This document shows, in pieces, positions 48,628 through 55,778 of a stretch of DNA of 64,000 bases. Source of the DNA: DAOPXV01 sp964551445. Lineage in GTDB: Bacteria > Muiribacteriota > UBA9980. Every line of letters starts with the position of its first letter. Within the stretch, counting starts at the first letter, position 1. The notes under the pieces are model-generated. The model worked only from the letters and a program-made list of their open reading frames with translations, had not been told where the DNA came from and did no database searches. The stretch covers positions 1 through 64,000 of the forward strand of contig CAZKCG010000016.1 of assembly GCA_964551445.1 (NCBI GenBank). Direction: 5' to 3'. A program made the translations under genes and the position numbers.

Positions 48628-50427
48628 ATGATCTTGAAAAATAAAGGCGATAAAGATTTTTCAGCCTCTGATATTATACAGGACGACATCGTTGAAAGCA
48701 GGAATAAATACAGCCTTCTTTTTGATTCGATGTTAGACGCAGCCCTTATTGTCGACCAGGCAGAACTTAAGATAGTCGAGGCGAATAAAACTGCTGCCGC
48801 TTTATACGGTTACAGCTTTGAAGAATTTAAAGGCATGAACGCGCTGGAACTTTCCGCCGAGCCCGAAAAAACCATAAGATCCATCCAGGACCCTTATCTT
48901 TACGTTCCCCTCCGCTACCATAAAAAAAAAGACGGCACGGTTTTTCCCGTTGAGATAACTACCGGGACTCTCGTTTTAAACGGCAGGCCGACCGTGATAT
49001 CGATGATACGCGACATCAGCGTCCGCTTTGAAATGGAAGAGGCTTTGAAAAAAAGAGAGACCGCGTATAGGACCCTGGCTGAAAACATTCCGGCGATCGT
49101 CTATCGCAGATATATTTCAAAAGATAATAAAATGCTTGTTTTTAACGACATGTTAAAGACCATGACCGGTTACGACGCGGATGAGCTTGAAGAGGATTTT
49201 GATCGAATAATTTTTAAGCAGGACCTTGAAAATTTTAAAAAAACCATTTCAACGGCCGTTTTAATGGGTAAGGCTTTCCGCGCGGAATATCGTATCACGC
49301 ATAAGACCGGTGATATCCGCTACTTCGCGGAACACGGCCGGCCGGTTTTAAACGGCGAGGGCGGCCTTGAATATATAGACGGCGTGATATTTGACGATAC
49401 TCAGAGGAAAAGAGCGGAGGAAAAGGTAAGGATAGTACAAAAAGAACTCCTTGAAAAATATTCCTACCGCGATATTATAGGTAAAAGCGCGGCTATAAGA
49501 AAAATAAAGGACATTCTTCCGGCCATTTCCGCGAGCGATTGTAATATTTTGATAGAGGGGCCTTCCGGTACCGGTAAAAATCTTATAGCTAAGGCGATCC
49601 ACAGCTTATCTTTAAGAAGAACGGGGCCGTTCGTAACGGTCAACTGCGGCGCCATACCTGAAACGCTTCTTGAATCGGAGCTGTTTGGTTACGCGAAGGG
49701 GGCTTTTACCGACGCGAAGAGCGATAAGCCCGGAAAGATAGCGGCGGCTGACGGCGGAATAATATTTCTGGACGAGATCGGGGAAATGCCGCTCGGGCTA
49801 CAGGTGAAGATACTTCATTTTATCGAGGAAAAAACTTACGAGCCTCTCGGGTCGAATAAGCCTTTAAAAGCCGACGTCAGAATAATAGCGTCCACCAACA
49901 GGGACCTTTTAAACCTCGTGCGGGAAAACAATTTCAGAAGCGATCTTTATTACAGGCTTAAAATAGTCAGTTTAAAGGTTCCTCCGCTTTGCGAAAGATT
50001 CGAGGATATCGAGCTTTTGATACAGCATTTTATCGATATAATGAACGGCAAATATTCAAAATCGATAACTGCGCTCTCAAACGCCGCTCATGCTTATCTT
50101 TTAAGTTATGAGTTTCCCGGAAACGTCCGGGAACTCCAGAATATTATCGAACACGCCGCTATTTTCTGCGAAGGCGGCGTTATAGAAGCGGATCACTTTC
50201 CGGAAGAGTATAAAAACAAGAACACGCGTTACTTAAAAGGTAACACCAATGAAAAGGTTTGTGGGGACGAAACGAACGAACTTAAAAGCGTCAAAATTTT
50301 TTCCGAGCGGGTTTATCTTGTTGGCGTCCTCAATAAATTTGACGGCAGCAGAAAAGAAGCGTCAAAATTTCTGAACATCAGCAGGGTCGAGCTCTGGCGT
50401 AAAATGAAAAAACACAAACTTATCTGA
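48628..50427 (+). CDS. PAS-PAS-AAA+ sigma-54 activator with GAFTDA loop
   Basis: 599 residues without a receiver. PAS 1 (about 25-140) has FDSMLDAALIVDQAELKIVEANKTAAALYGY; PAS 2 (about 145-265) has AENIPAIVYRRYISK and FDDTQRKRAEEK. The AAA+ domain (about 285-520) has Walker A GPSGTGKN and Walker B GGIIFLDEIGE. Its sigma-54 contact loop is GAFTDA (358-363), with Asp in place of the second Gly of GAFTGA. The C-terminal Fis-type helix-turn-helix is FDGSRKEASKFLNISRVELWRKMKK. Sensing by PAS means it answers a small ligand, redox state or partner rather than phosphorylation. Three RTTAC-N7-GTAAY palindromes at its 3' end and downstream lead to a sigma-54 promoter of a chemoreceptor operon, its likely target. 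The start appears leaderless. Confidence 0.92.
   Translation: MILKNKGDKDFSASDIIQDDIVESRNKYSLLFDSMLDAALIVDQAELKIVEANKTAAALYGYSFEEFKGMNALELSAEPEKTIRSIQDPYLYVPLRYHKKKDGTVFPVEITTGTLVLNGRPTVISMIRDISVRFEMEEALKKRETAYRTLAENIPAIVYRRYISKDNKMLVFNDMLKTMTGYDADELEEDFDRIIFKQDLENFKKTISTAVLMGKAFRAEYRITHKTGDIRYFAEHGRPVLNGEGGLEYIDGVIFDDTQRKRAEEKVRIVQKELLEKYSYRDIIGKSAAIRKIKDILPAISASDCNILIEGPSGTGKNLIAKAIHSLSLRRTGPFVTVNCGAIPETLLESELFGYAKGAFTDAKSDKPGKIAAADGGIIFLDEIGEMPLGLQVKILHFIEEKTYEPLGSNKPLKADVRIIASTNRDLLNLVRENNFRSDLYYRLKIVSLKVPPLCERFEDIELLIQHFIDIMNGKYSKSITALSNAAHAYLLSYEFPGNVRELQNIIEHAAIFCEGGVIEADHFPEEYKNKNTRYLKGNTNEKVCGDETNELKSVKIFSERVYLVGVLNKFDGSRKEASKFLNISRVELWRKMKKHKLI
50228..50244. promoter_or_regulatory. 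Predicted activator site C, inside the activator gene
   Basis: GTTACTTAAAAGGTAAC, a palindrome with 5-nt arms. Sixteen of its 17 nt are identical to the site at 50481. Centre about 350 nt upstream of the sigma-54 promoter at 50583. Confidence 0.5.
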
Positions 50428-50451
50428 AGATCTTATTAAACCCTTATTCGT

Positions 50452-50468
50452 GTTACTTTTATAGTAAT
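50452..50468. promoter_or_regulatory. Predicted activator site A (UAS)
   Basis: GTTACTTTTATAGTAAT, arms RTTAC/GTAAY with 7-nt spacer. Centre about 126 nt upstream of the -24 GG of the 50583 promoter and 29 nt from site B. Confidence 0.6.
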
Positions 50469-50480
50469 ATTGCGAAAAAG

Positions 50481-50497
50481 ATTACTTAAAAGGTAAC
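50481..50497. promoter_or_regulatory. Predicted activator site B (UAS)
   Basis: ATTACTTAAAAGGTAAC, centred about 97 nt upstream of the -24 GG of the sigma-54 promoter at 50583. This is a typical enhancer distance. Confidence 0.65.
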
Positions 50498-50582
50498 ATT
50501 ATTATCGGTTCTTAAAAGCCATAATTCGGTCACTTGTTAATAAAATCAATTGGTTTCAAATAATGGATTATTTTGGTATGTT

Positions 50583-50599
50583 TTGGCACATAAAATGCA
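50583..50599 (+). promoter_or_regulatory. Sigma-54 promoter of the chemoreceptor operon
   Basis: TTGGCACATAAAATGCA: perfect -24 TGGCAC; -12 reads ATGCA, as in the 5455 promoter; spacing is correct. Start expected near 50610, 49 nt before the ATG at 50659. Confidence 0.75.
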
Positions 50600-50658
50600 A
50601 CAAAAAACATCTGGTTTTGATTTAAACATTTTGTTAAAAGAAAGCTGCAGGTGTCAAA

Positions 50659-50937
50659 ATGCAAAATTACATTCATCAATTTTTAGAAAACTGGGAGTTT
50701 GAACTTTTCGAAATTTTCGCGGCGCTTTCGTCGGGAAATAGAAAAGTTTTTGCGGCTCTTCTCAAAAATCTGAAAAAAGAAGCCGAAGCGGCCTGCGCCG
50801 GAGTTATTCTGGAGCTTTTGAACGATCTTGAAAGCCGTTCTTTTTCAATGGACAGCGATGAAGTAAGACAGATCGTTCAGAAACTGAACGCGGCGTTTAA
50901 AACCTATAAAGCCGAATTTCAAAAAGGTTTAAAATAA
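50659..50937 (+). CDS. Small helical protein co-transcribed with a chemoreceptor
   Basis: 92 residues, unrecognised. It is predicted fully helical: an aromatic start (MQNYIHQFLENWEFELFEIFAAL), a Lys/Ala-rich middle (KVFAALLKNLKKEAEAACAGVILELLNDL) and a charged C-terminal helix (DSDEVRQIVQKLNAAFKTYKAEF). No signal peptide. The HPt motif is absent although the size and helix content are similar. It starts 49 nt after the predicted sigma-54 start site, has AGGTG as ribosome site, and lies 35 nt before the chemoreceptor gene. This placement suggests an adaptor or partner of the receptor, which is inference. Confidence 0.75.
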   Translation: MQNYIHQFLENWEFELFEIFAALSSGNRKVFAALLKNLKKEAEAACAGVILELLNDLESRSFSMDSDEVRQIVQKLNAAFKTYKAEFQKGLK

Positions 50938-50972
50938 AAATTTTAAAAATTAAGTGAAAGGAAGGAATTTTT

Positions 50973-53426
50973 ATGAGATTGGCCATAGGAATGAAAGTGA
51001 TATTAAGTTTCTTATTGATACTCGCCATGATAGCGTTTTCTTCATATTATACTAACCAGGAACTCAGATCGCTTCAAAAACTTCAGGATGAAGGCGCGAA
51101 AAGAGCCAGCGACCAGTCACTGGTCATGGGAGCCAAAAATATATACGGAAGAGTTTATACCGTCATCGCCGACGCTGTCATAAATCGTGACATGGAATCG
51201 TCCCAAAAGGACTGGAATGAGATCAAGGCCAAAAGTATTAAAGAGCTCGAAGAAATAAAATCAAGGATGGATACGGAAGATGAAAAGAAGAACGTCGATC
51301 TTGCCCGCGCGGCCTTTGACGAGGCGGCGGCTCTTTTCGAACAGAAAATGATGCCGGTCCTTTTAGCCACTAAAGAGATGACGGAGGAAATAAAGGTACT
51401 CGACGGAAAGATCGATGAAACTTTCGCGAAAATGGACGTGCCGCTCGAGGCTGTTTATGTTTCTATTGAAAAAGAGGCAAAAGACGCCGATGCCGAATTC
51501 GATACAGGTATAAACCAGACTATAAAAATGATGACGATCGTTTTCATAGCTATGCTGGGTTTTATGATAGTGCTCGGTTTCTATTTCAACTTCAATATCG
51601 CCAATATTTTGAAATTTATGCAGGCGGAAGCGCAAAAACTTATGAACGCCGTAAACAATGGAAAACTCGATATCCGCGGCGACGCTGAAAAAACCAATTT
51701 CGAGTTCCGGGGATTGATCAAGGGCATGAACGATATAATGGACGCTTTCGTTAAACCGCTTAACGTCACGGCCGAATACGTTGACAGAATATCCAAGGGC
51801 GATATGCCTCCGAAGATAACCGATGAATATAAGGGCGATTTCAACGAGATCAAAAACAATCTCAACCAGTGCATAGACGCCGTGACGAAGCTTATAACCG
51901 ACGCCAACGCGCTCGCGGTTTCGGCTACCGCCGGAAAACTCGGCGACAGGGCTGACGCTACAAAACATAACGGCGATTTTAAAAAGATAATAAAAGGTTT
52001 TAATGGTACGCTCGATGCGATAATAGGCCCGCTTAACGTGGCGGCCGAGTATGTTGACAGAATATCCAAGGGCGATATACCTCCGAAGATAACCGATAAC
52101 TACAGCGGCGATTTCAACGAGATCAAAAATAACCTGAATCAGTGCATAGACGCCGTTGAAAATCTTGTAAAAGACGCCGTGGACCTCGCGAAAGCAGGCG
52201 TGGAAGGTGAACTTGATAAAAGGGCCGACGCCGCGAAACACGACGGCGATTTTAAAAAGATAGTAAAAGGCGTTAACGATACTCTTGACGCGGTCATTAA
52301 ACCCGTTCAGGAAGCGGTGAAGTGCCTCGCCCAGCTCGCGGAGGGAAACCTCGCGGTTGAAATGAGCGGCGAATATAAAGGTGAACACGCGGTTTTAAAG
52401 AATTCGCTCAACGCCACGATAAATTCCATGAATGAAATTCTCGGCCACGTATCTATTTCGGTCGATCAGGTAAATACCGGAGCGAGACAGGTATCCGACG
52501 CCAGTCAGTCGCTTTCGCAGGGCGCGACCGAAACGGCGAGTTCGCTCGAGGAGATCAGTTCCTCGATGCAGGAAATTAATTCGCAGATAGAAAAAACGGC
52601 AGCTAATTCGATGGAAGCCAATAATCTTGCGGGAGCCGTGAGGACCTCGGCTGAAAGCGGCAGCGGCAAGATGAACCAGATGATGACCGCGATGAACGAG
52701 ATCAACGAAGCTTCCTCGAACATTTCAAAGATAATTAAAGCGATAGACGAAATAGCATTCCAGACGAACCTTCTTGCGTTGAACGCCGCCGTCGAAGCCG
52801 CCCGCGCCGGAAAACACGGAAAAGGCTTCACCGTCGTCGCCGAGGAAGTTCGAAACCTCGCTCAGCGAAGCGCGAAAGCCGCCAAGGAAACGGCCGATAT
52901 GATCGAAAACTCCAAGAAAAAGGCCGAAGACGGAACCAAGATCGCGGACGAAACAGCCAGATCGCTCAATGAGATAGTGACGGGCGTGGCCAGGGTCGGC
53001 GACATTATAGGCGAGATCGCCGCGGCGTCGAAGGAAGAAGCTCTCGGCATCCAGCAGATCAATCAGGGACTCGGCCAGGTCGATCAGGTCACCCAGCAGA
53101 ATACCGCGACGGCCGAAGAAGCTGCGGCCGCAAGCGAGGAGCTTTCGGCGCAGGCGGTCGAGCTGAAAAGCATGCTTGAAAAATTCAGGCTCAGGGACCA
53201 AACCGGGAAATCGACAGTAAATGCTTATCTTAAGGGGCCCCAACCAGTGAAAAATCAGAGAACGACCATAACTATAAAACAGATCCAGCCGCCTCAGGCA
53301 TCGGGTAAAAAGCCAGATAATAAACCGGGCAATATTAAAAGATCTCCCGGATCTGGCGGAAATACGGGCAAGGTCAACCCCGAGGACATAATATCTCTCG
53401 ACGACCACGAATTCGGAAAGTTCTAA
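50973..53426 (+). CDS. Methyl-accepting chemotaxis protein with tandem HAMP-like modules
   Basis: 817 residues. TM1 (about 7-24) and TM2 (about 188-210) flank a helical, probably four-helix-bundle periplasmic domain of about 160 residues. After TM2 come three HAMP-like modules. Two of these, each about 91 residues, share YVDRISKGD[MI]PPKITD.Y.GDFNEIKNNLNQCIDAV almost unchanged. The signalling domain has the hairpin tip EIAFQTNLLALNAAVEAARAGKHGKGFTVVAEEVRNLA. The C-terminus is a flexible Pro/Gly/Lys tail with no clear NWETF-type pentapeptide. Ribosome site is GGAAGGA. It sits behind the 92-residue gene under a sigma-54 promoter and is followed by a bidirectional terminator. No cheA or cheW lies in this window. 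Confidence 0.95.
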   Translation: MRLAIGMKVILSFLLILAMIAFSSYYTNQELRSLQKLQDEGAKRASDQSLVMGAKNIYGRVYTVIADAVINRDMESSQKDWNEIKAKSIKELEEIKSRMDTEDEKKNVDLARAAFDEAAALFEQKMMPVLLATKEMTEEIKVLDGKIDETFAKMDVPLEAVYVSIEKEAKDADAEFDTGINQTIKMMTIVFIAMLGFMIVLGFYFNFNIANILKFMQAEAQKLMNAVNNGKLDIRGDAEKTNFEFRGLIKGMNDIMDAFVKPLNVTAEYVDRISKGDMPPKITDEYKGDFNEIKNNLNQCIDAVTKLITDANALAVSATAGKLGDRADATKHNGDFKKIIKGFNGTLDAIIGPLNVAAEYVDRISKGDIPPKITDNYSGDFNEIKNNLNQCIDAVENLVKDAVDLAKAGVEGELDKRADAAKHDGDFKKIVKGVNDTLDAVIKPVQEAVKCLAQLAEGNLAVEMSGEYKGEHAVLKNSLNATINSMNEILGHVSISVDQVNTGARQVSDASQSLSQGATETASSLEEISSSMQEINSQIEKTAANSMEANNLAGAVRTSAESGSGKMNQMMTAMNEINEASSNISKIIKAIDEIAFQTNLLALNAAVEAARAGKHGKGFTVVAEEVRNLAQRSAKAAKETADMIENSKKKAEDGTKIADETARSLNEIVTGVARVGDIIGEIAAASKEEALGIQQINQGLGQVDQVTQQNTATAEEAAAASEELSAQAVELKSMLEKFRLRDQTGKSTVNAYLKGPQPVKNQRTTITIKQIQPPQASGKKPDNKPGNIKRSPGSGGNTGKVNPEDIISLDDHEFGKF
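51756..52156 (+). repeat. 273-nt spaced DNA duplication coding HAMP-like modules
   Basis: The segment 51756-51883 recurs at 52029-52156 with few changes, mostly silent. This points to recent duplication or gene conversion within the receptor gene. Confidence 0.8.
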
Positions 53427-53443
53427 CGAAGTTATTCGCCAAT

Positions 53444-53484
53444 AAAAAACATCCCCGGGCTTTTTGGGCTCAGGGATGTTTTTT
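53444..53484. terminator. Bidirectional rho-independent terminator
   Basis: AAAAAACATCCC (53444-53455) pairs with GGGATGTTTTTT (53473-53484). It lies between the convergent chemoreceptor and TPR protein genes. Confidence 0.9.
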
Positions 53485-53521
53485 ATTCGGTTATTTACTT
53501 TTATTCAGGTCCGGTCAACTA

Positions 53522-54871
53522 TTAGAAATTGCCCCAGAATGAATTGAGTTTCTTTATTCTTTTTTTAGCGTCTTCGGCGATCGATGTGTTGGGGAAATTG
53601 TCGACGACTTTCTGGTAAGCTGCTTTGGCTGCTTCTTTGTTCTTCATTTTTTCGAAGCATTCGCCCTGTTTGTAGAGGGCTTCAGGCATGCGCGGGCTTC
53701 TCGGGAAGCTGGCAACCCAGAAGTTCAACATATCCATTGCTTTGTCGTAGTATTTTTTTGCGCCGATGCCTATGAACCCGCCAGTCTTGATCTCAAGCAG
53801 CATCGAGGCCATGTTAAGAACCGTTTCTTCTTTCATGGTTTCGGGATTATTAAGATAGTGGATTATGAAAATGCCGAGCGATGTTTCGTAATCGCCTTTT
53901 TTCATGAATGAGTGGCCGGCATACCAGAAAGCCTTGTTTCTGAAGCCGTTCGGAACTCCGACCGGTTCTTCTATCATTACTACGTTGAATCTTAAAAGGG
54001 CCGTTGTGTAGTCGCCGCGGTTCAACGCGTCGAGGCCTGTGGCGAACTGTTCTTCGATAGAGAGCATGTGGTTTCCGTTATTGTAGTGGATGACCATATC
54101 GCCTTTTCTCTGGCCTTCCTGGAATCCGGCCTGATAAGCGGCGGGATAAGTTTTTCTGCTGCCGTCGCGGATACCTTCGTTTCTGCCGGTGGTTCTGCCG
54201 TTCATGAGGCCGTCGTTGTAGCCGGTCGAGAAATAATTAGGAAGACGGCTGCCCGTTTTCGCGCTGGCGGCCGTTCCGAGATCGACTGAGAGAGATCTTA
54301 CGCCGGCGGGGAAATTAAGCTTGTTTATGAGGTCGGCGAGTTTTTCCTGGGTGTAGGCGTAGTTCTGGAATCTGGATATGAATTTTGAATAGCCTTCGCT
54401 TTCGCCGTTTCTGCGGCCTTCATCTTCGCCCTGGCGGAGGCCTATATTGAAACCGTTCTGGTATTCATTGCGATAGCCTTCGTTGTATCCCTGCTGATAG
54501 CCCATACGATAGTTAGGATCGTTGTGGTAGTCGTAGTTCGGGCTGTTAGGATCGTTAGGGTCGCCGGGCTGGTTAGGGTTTACGGGAGGAACCGGCGGTA
54601 CGGGAGGCATGGGCGGATGATGGGGGCCGGGAGGCGTCGGAGGAAGGGGCTGGCCGCCTGGGTTCGTGCCGGGTGAGCCGGGATAGAGATCGCCGGGCTG
54701 GTTGTATGTAGTGCCGTCCGGGGTCTGGTGCGAGTGGCCGGGATGGGACGGGTCCCAGTGTTTGGAAGTGGTTTCTTTTGAAGCGGGCATTTTAAGGTCG
54801 TTTGCGGCGTAAGCCGTCGTAAAACCCGCGGTAAGGCCTAAGGCAAGGGCGATAGCAAGAAGTTTTTTCAT
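53522..54871 (-). CDS. Secreted Pro/Gly-rich, GYxxGY-repeat protein with C-terminal TPR
   Basis: 449 residues. The signal peptide (1-22) ends TTAYAAN. A Pro/Gly/His-rich region (about 30-112) contains PPTPPGPHHPPMPPVPPVPPV-like runs. Next is a short-period repeat (about 115-165) of aromatic-polar-x-Gly units such as YQQGYNEGYRNEYQNGF, with a later echo (GYNDGLMNGRTTGRNEGIRDG). The C-terminal 190 residues are TPR-like (DALNRGDYTTALLRFNVVM, YKQGECFEKMKNKEAAKAAYQKVVDNFP), ending in a YbgF/BamD-like hairpin. Such TPR ends scaffold envelope complexes. The ribosome site is GGGGGAA and the promoter near consensus (54926-54954). Family not recognised; an outer-membrane-associated scaffold is the best guess. 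Confidence 0.8.
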   Translation of the reverse strand: MKKLLAIALALGLTAGFTTAYAANDLKMPASKETTSKHWDPSHPGHSHQTPDGTTYNQPGDLYPGSPGTNPGGQPLPPTPPGPHHPPMPPVPPVPPVNPNQPGDPNDPNSPNYDYHNDPNYRMGYQQGYNEGYRNEYQNGFNIGLRQGEDEGRRNGESEGYSKFISRFQNYAYTQEKLADLINKLNFPAGVRSLSVDLGTAASAKTGSRLPNYFSTGYNDGLMNGRTTGRNEGIRDGSRKTYPAAYQAGFQEGQRKGDMVIHYNNGNHMLSIEEQFATGLDALNRGDYTTALLRFNVVMIEEPVGVPNGFRNKAFWYAGHSFMKKGDYETSLGIFIIHYLNNPETMKEETVLNMASMLLEIKTGGFIGIGAKKYYDKAMDMLNFWVASFPRSPRMPEALYKQGECFEKMKNKEAAKAAYQKVVDNFPNTSIAEDAKKRIKKLNSFWGNF

Positions 54872-54925
54872 TATTGATGTTTCCCCCTTTATTGATTTTT
54901 TGGTATTTTAAATTAATGTGAATTA

Positions 54926-54954
54926 ATTATACCAAATTTTTAAGCTTTTGGCAA
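54926..54954 (-). promoter_or_regulatory. Sigma-70 promoter of the TPR protein gene
   Basis: Minus strand TTGCCA (54949-54954), 17 nt, perfect TATAAT (54926-54931). Confidence 0.75.
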
Positions 54955-54997
54955 ATTTTGTTTAAAATTGAAAAACGAAATATAGAATTTGGGCAGC

Positions 54998-55026
54998 TTG
55001 CAAAAGTTTTTAAAAAAGAGTATAAT
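54998..55026 (+). promoter_or_regulatory. Sigma-70 promoter of the DUF4160-DUF2442 pair
   Basis: TTGCAA (54998-55003), 17 nt, perfect TATAAT (55021-55026). Leader about 22 nt to the ATG at 55055. Confidence 0.7.
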
Positions 55027-55054
55027 ATTTTTAATGCTTTATTGAGGTTATTTA

Positions 55055-55294
55055 ATGAGTCCGACTGTATTCAGGTACAAGGGTTATCGCTTCTTCTTTT
55101 TTTCAAGAGAAGAAATGCGTATACATATTCATGTTTCATCCAGCAAAGGTGAAGCGAAATTCTGGCTGAAACCGATAGTAGGTCTTGCCTATAATTGCGG
55201 GTTGTCATCAAAAGAATTAAAAGAAATACATTCAACGATCGAGGAAAGAATAAATGATATCGAAAAAAGCTGGAAAGAGCATTTCAAAAATTGA
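55055..55294 (+). CDS. DUF4160 protein, probable toxin-antitoxin-type partner
   Basis: 79 residues, full length for DUF4160: MSPTVFRYKGYRFFFFSREE, IHIHVSSSKGEAKFWLKP and a C-terminal helix ending EKSWKEHF. The conserved HIHV and AKFWL elements are present. The family is usually encoded right next to a DUF2442 gene, as here, where the two overlap by 41 nt. The pair has the layout of a small two-gene module of the toxin-antitoxin kind; which member is active is not known from this sequence. GAGG lies 7 nt before the ATG. Confidence 0.85.
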   Translation: MSPTVFRYKGYRFFFFSREEMRIHIHVSSSKGEAKFWLKPIVGLAYNCGLSSKELKEIHSTIEERINDIEKSWKEHFKN

Positions 55295-55538
55295 GGTCCT
55301 TGGAATATCCAGGAATGGAATATGGATCATAGTTTTAGAAAAAGAATATTTTTTGCCGTTTAGCGAATTTCCATGGTTCGAAGACGCCAATTTATCGTCG
55401 GTTTTTAACGTTGAGCTTGCTGGTGAAACACATATTTATTGGCCTGATCTTGATGTCGATCTTGAGATCGGATCTATTGAAAATCCAAAAGCTTATCCTC
55501 TTGTTTCAAAAAAAAGAAAGCTTAAGAAAGCCGCATAG
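55254..55538 (+). CDS. DUF2442 protein
   Basis: 94 residues. The core KISKIEVLGISRNGIWIIVLEKEYFLPFSEFPWFEDANLSSVFNVEL and IYWPDLDVDLEIGSI is the DUF2442 pattern (FPxF, HxxxWPxLDxDxxxxSI), with an N-terminal extension of about 10 residues and a Lys-rich end (KKRKLKKAA). GAGGAAA precedes the ATG. It overlaps the DUF4160 gene by 41 nt and shares its promoter, so the two are made together. Family role uncertain. Confidence 0.85.
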   Translation: MISKKAGKSISKIEVLGISRNGIWIIVLEKEYFLPFSEFPWFEDANLSSVFNVELAGETHIYWPDLDVDLEIGSIENPKAYPLVSKKRKLKKAA

Positions 55539-55691
55539 CTAACAGCCGGAGTTATTGTCGGGAAAAACAGGCAACTGCTGGCTAAAAGCCGGATGCAAGC
55601 TTTTAGATCACATTTTGCGGCATGAAAAGGCATTTCCAATCCAAAAAATATATCAGCCATATTTTAATCGGGAAAATAATATCCGGTTTTA

Positions 55692-55720
55692 TTGACAACC
55701 GGTTTTTCATCCCTTATAAT
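55692..55720 (+). promoter_or_regulatory. Perfect consensus sigma-70 promoter of the DUF4105-like gene
   Basis: TTGACA (55692-55697), 17 nt, TATAAT (55715-55720). The -35 box sits inside a small palindrome CCGGTT-N8-AACCGG (55683-55702), a possible operator. Confidence 0.85.
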
Positions 55721-55778
55721 TGATATATCAATTTATTTTCATGTGATTATTAATTAATTTATAAAGGAGAATGACGCT

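Noticed and set aside
51363..52388. 341-codon minus-strand frame inside the chemoreceptor
   Set aside because: Antisense of the repeated HAMP modules, without start signals.
52725..53408. 227-codon minus-strand frame inside the chemoreceptor
   Set aside because: Antisense of the conserved signalling domain.
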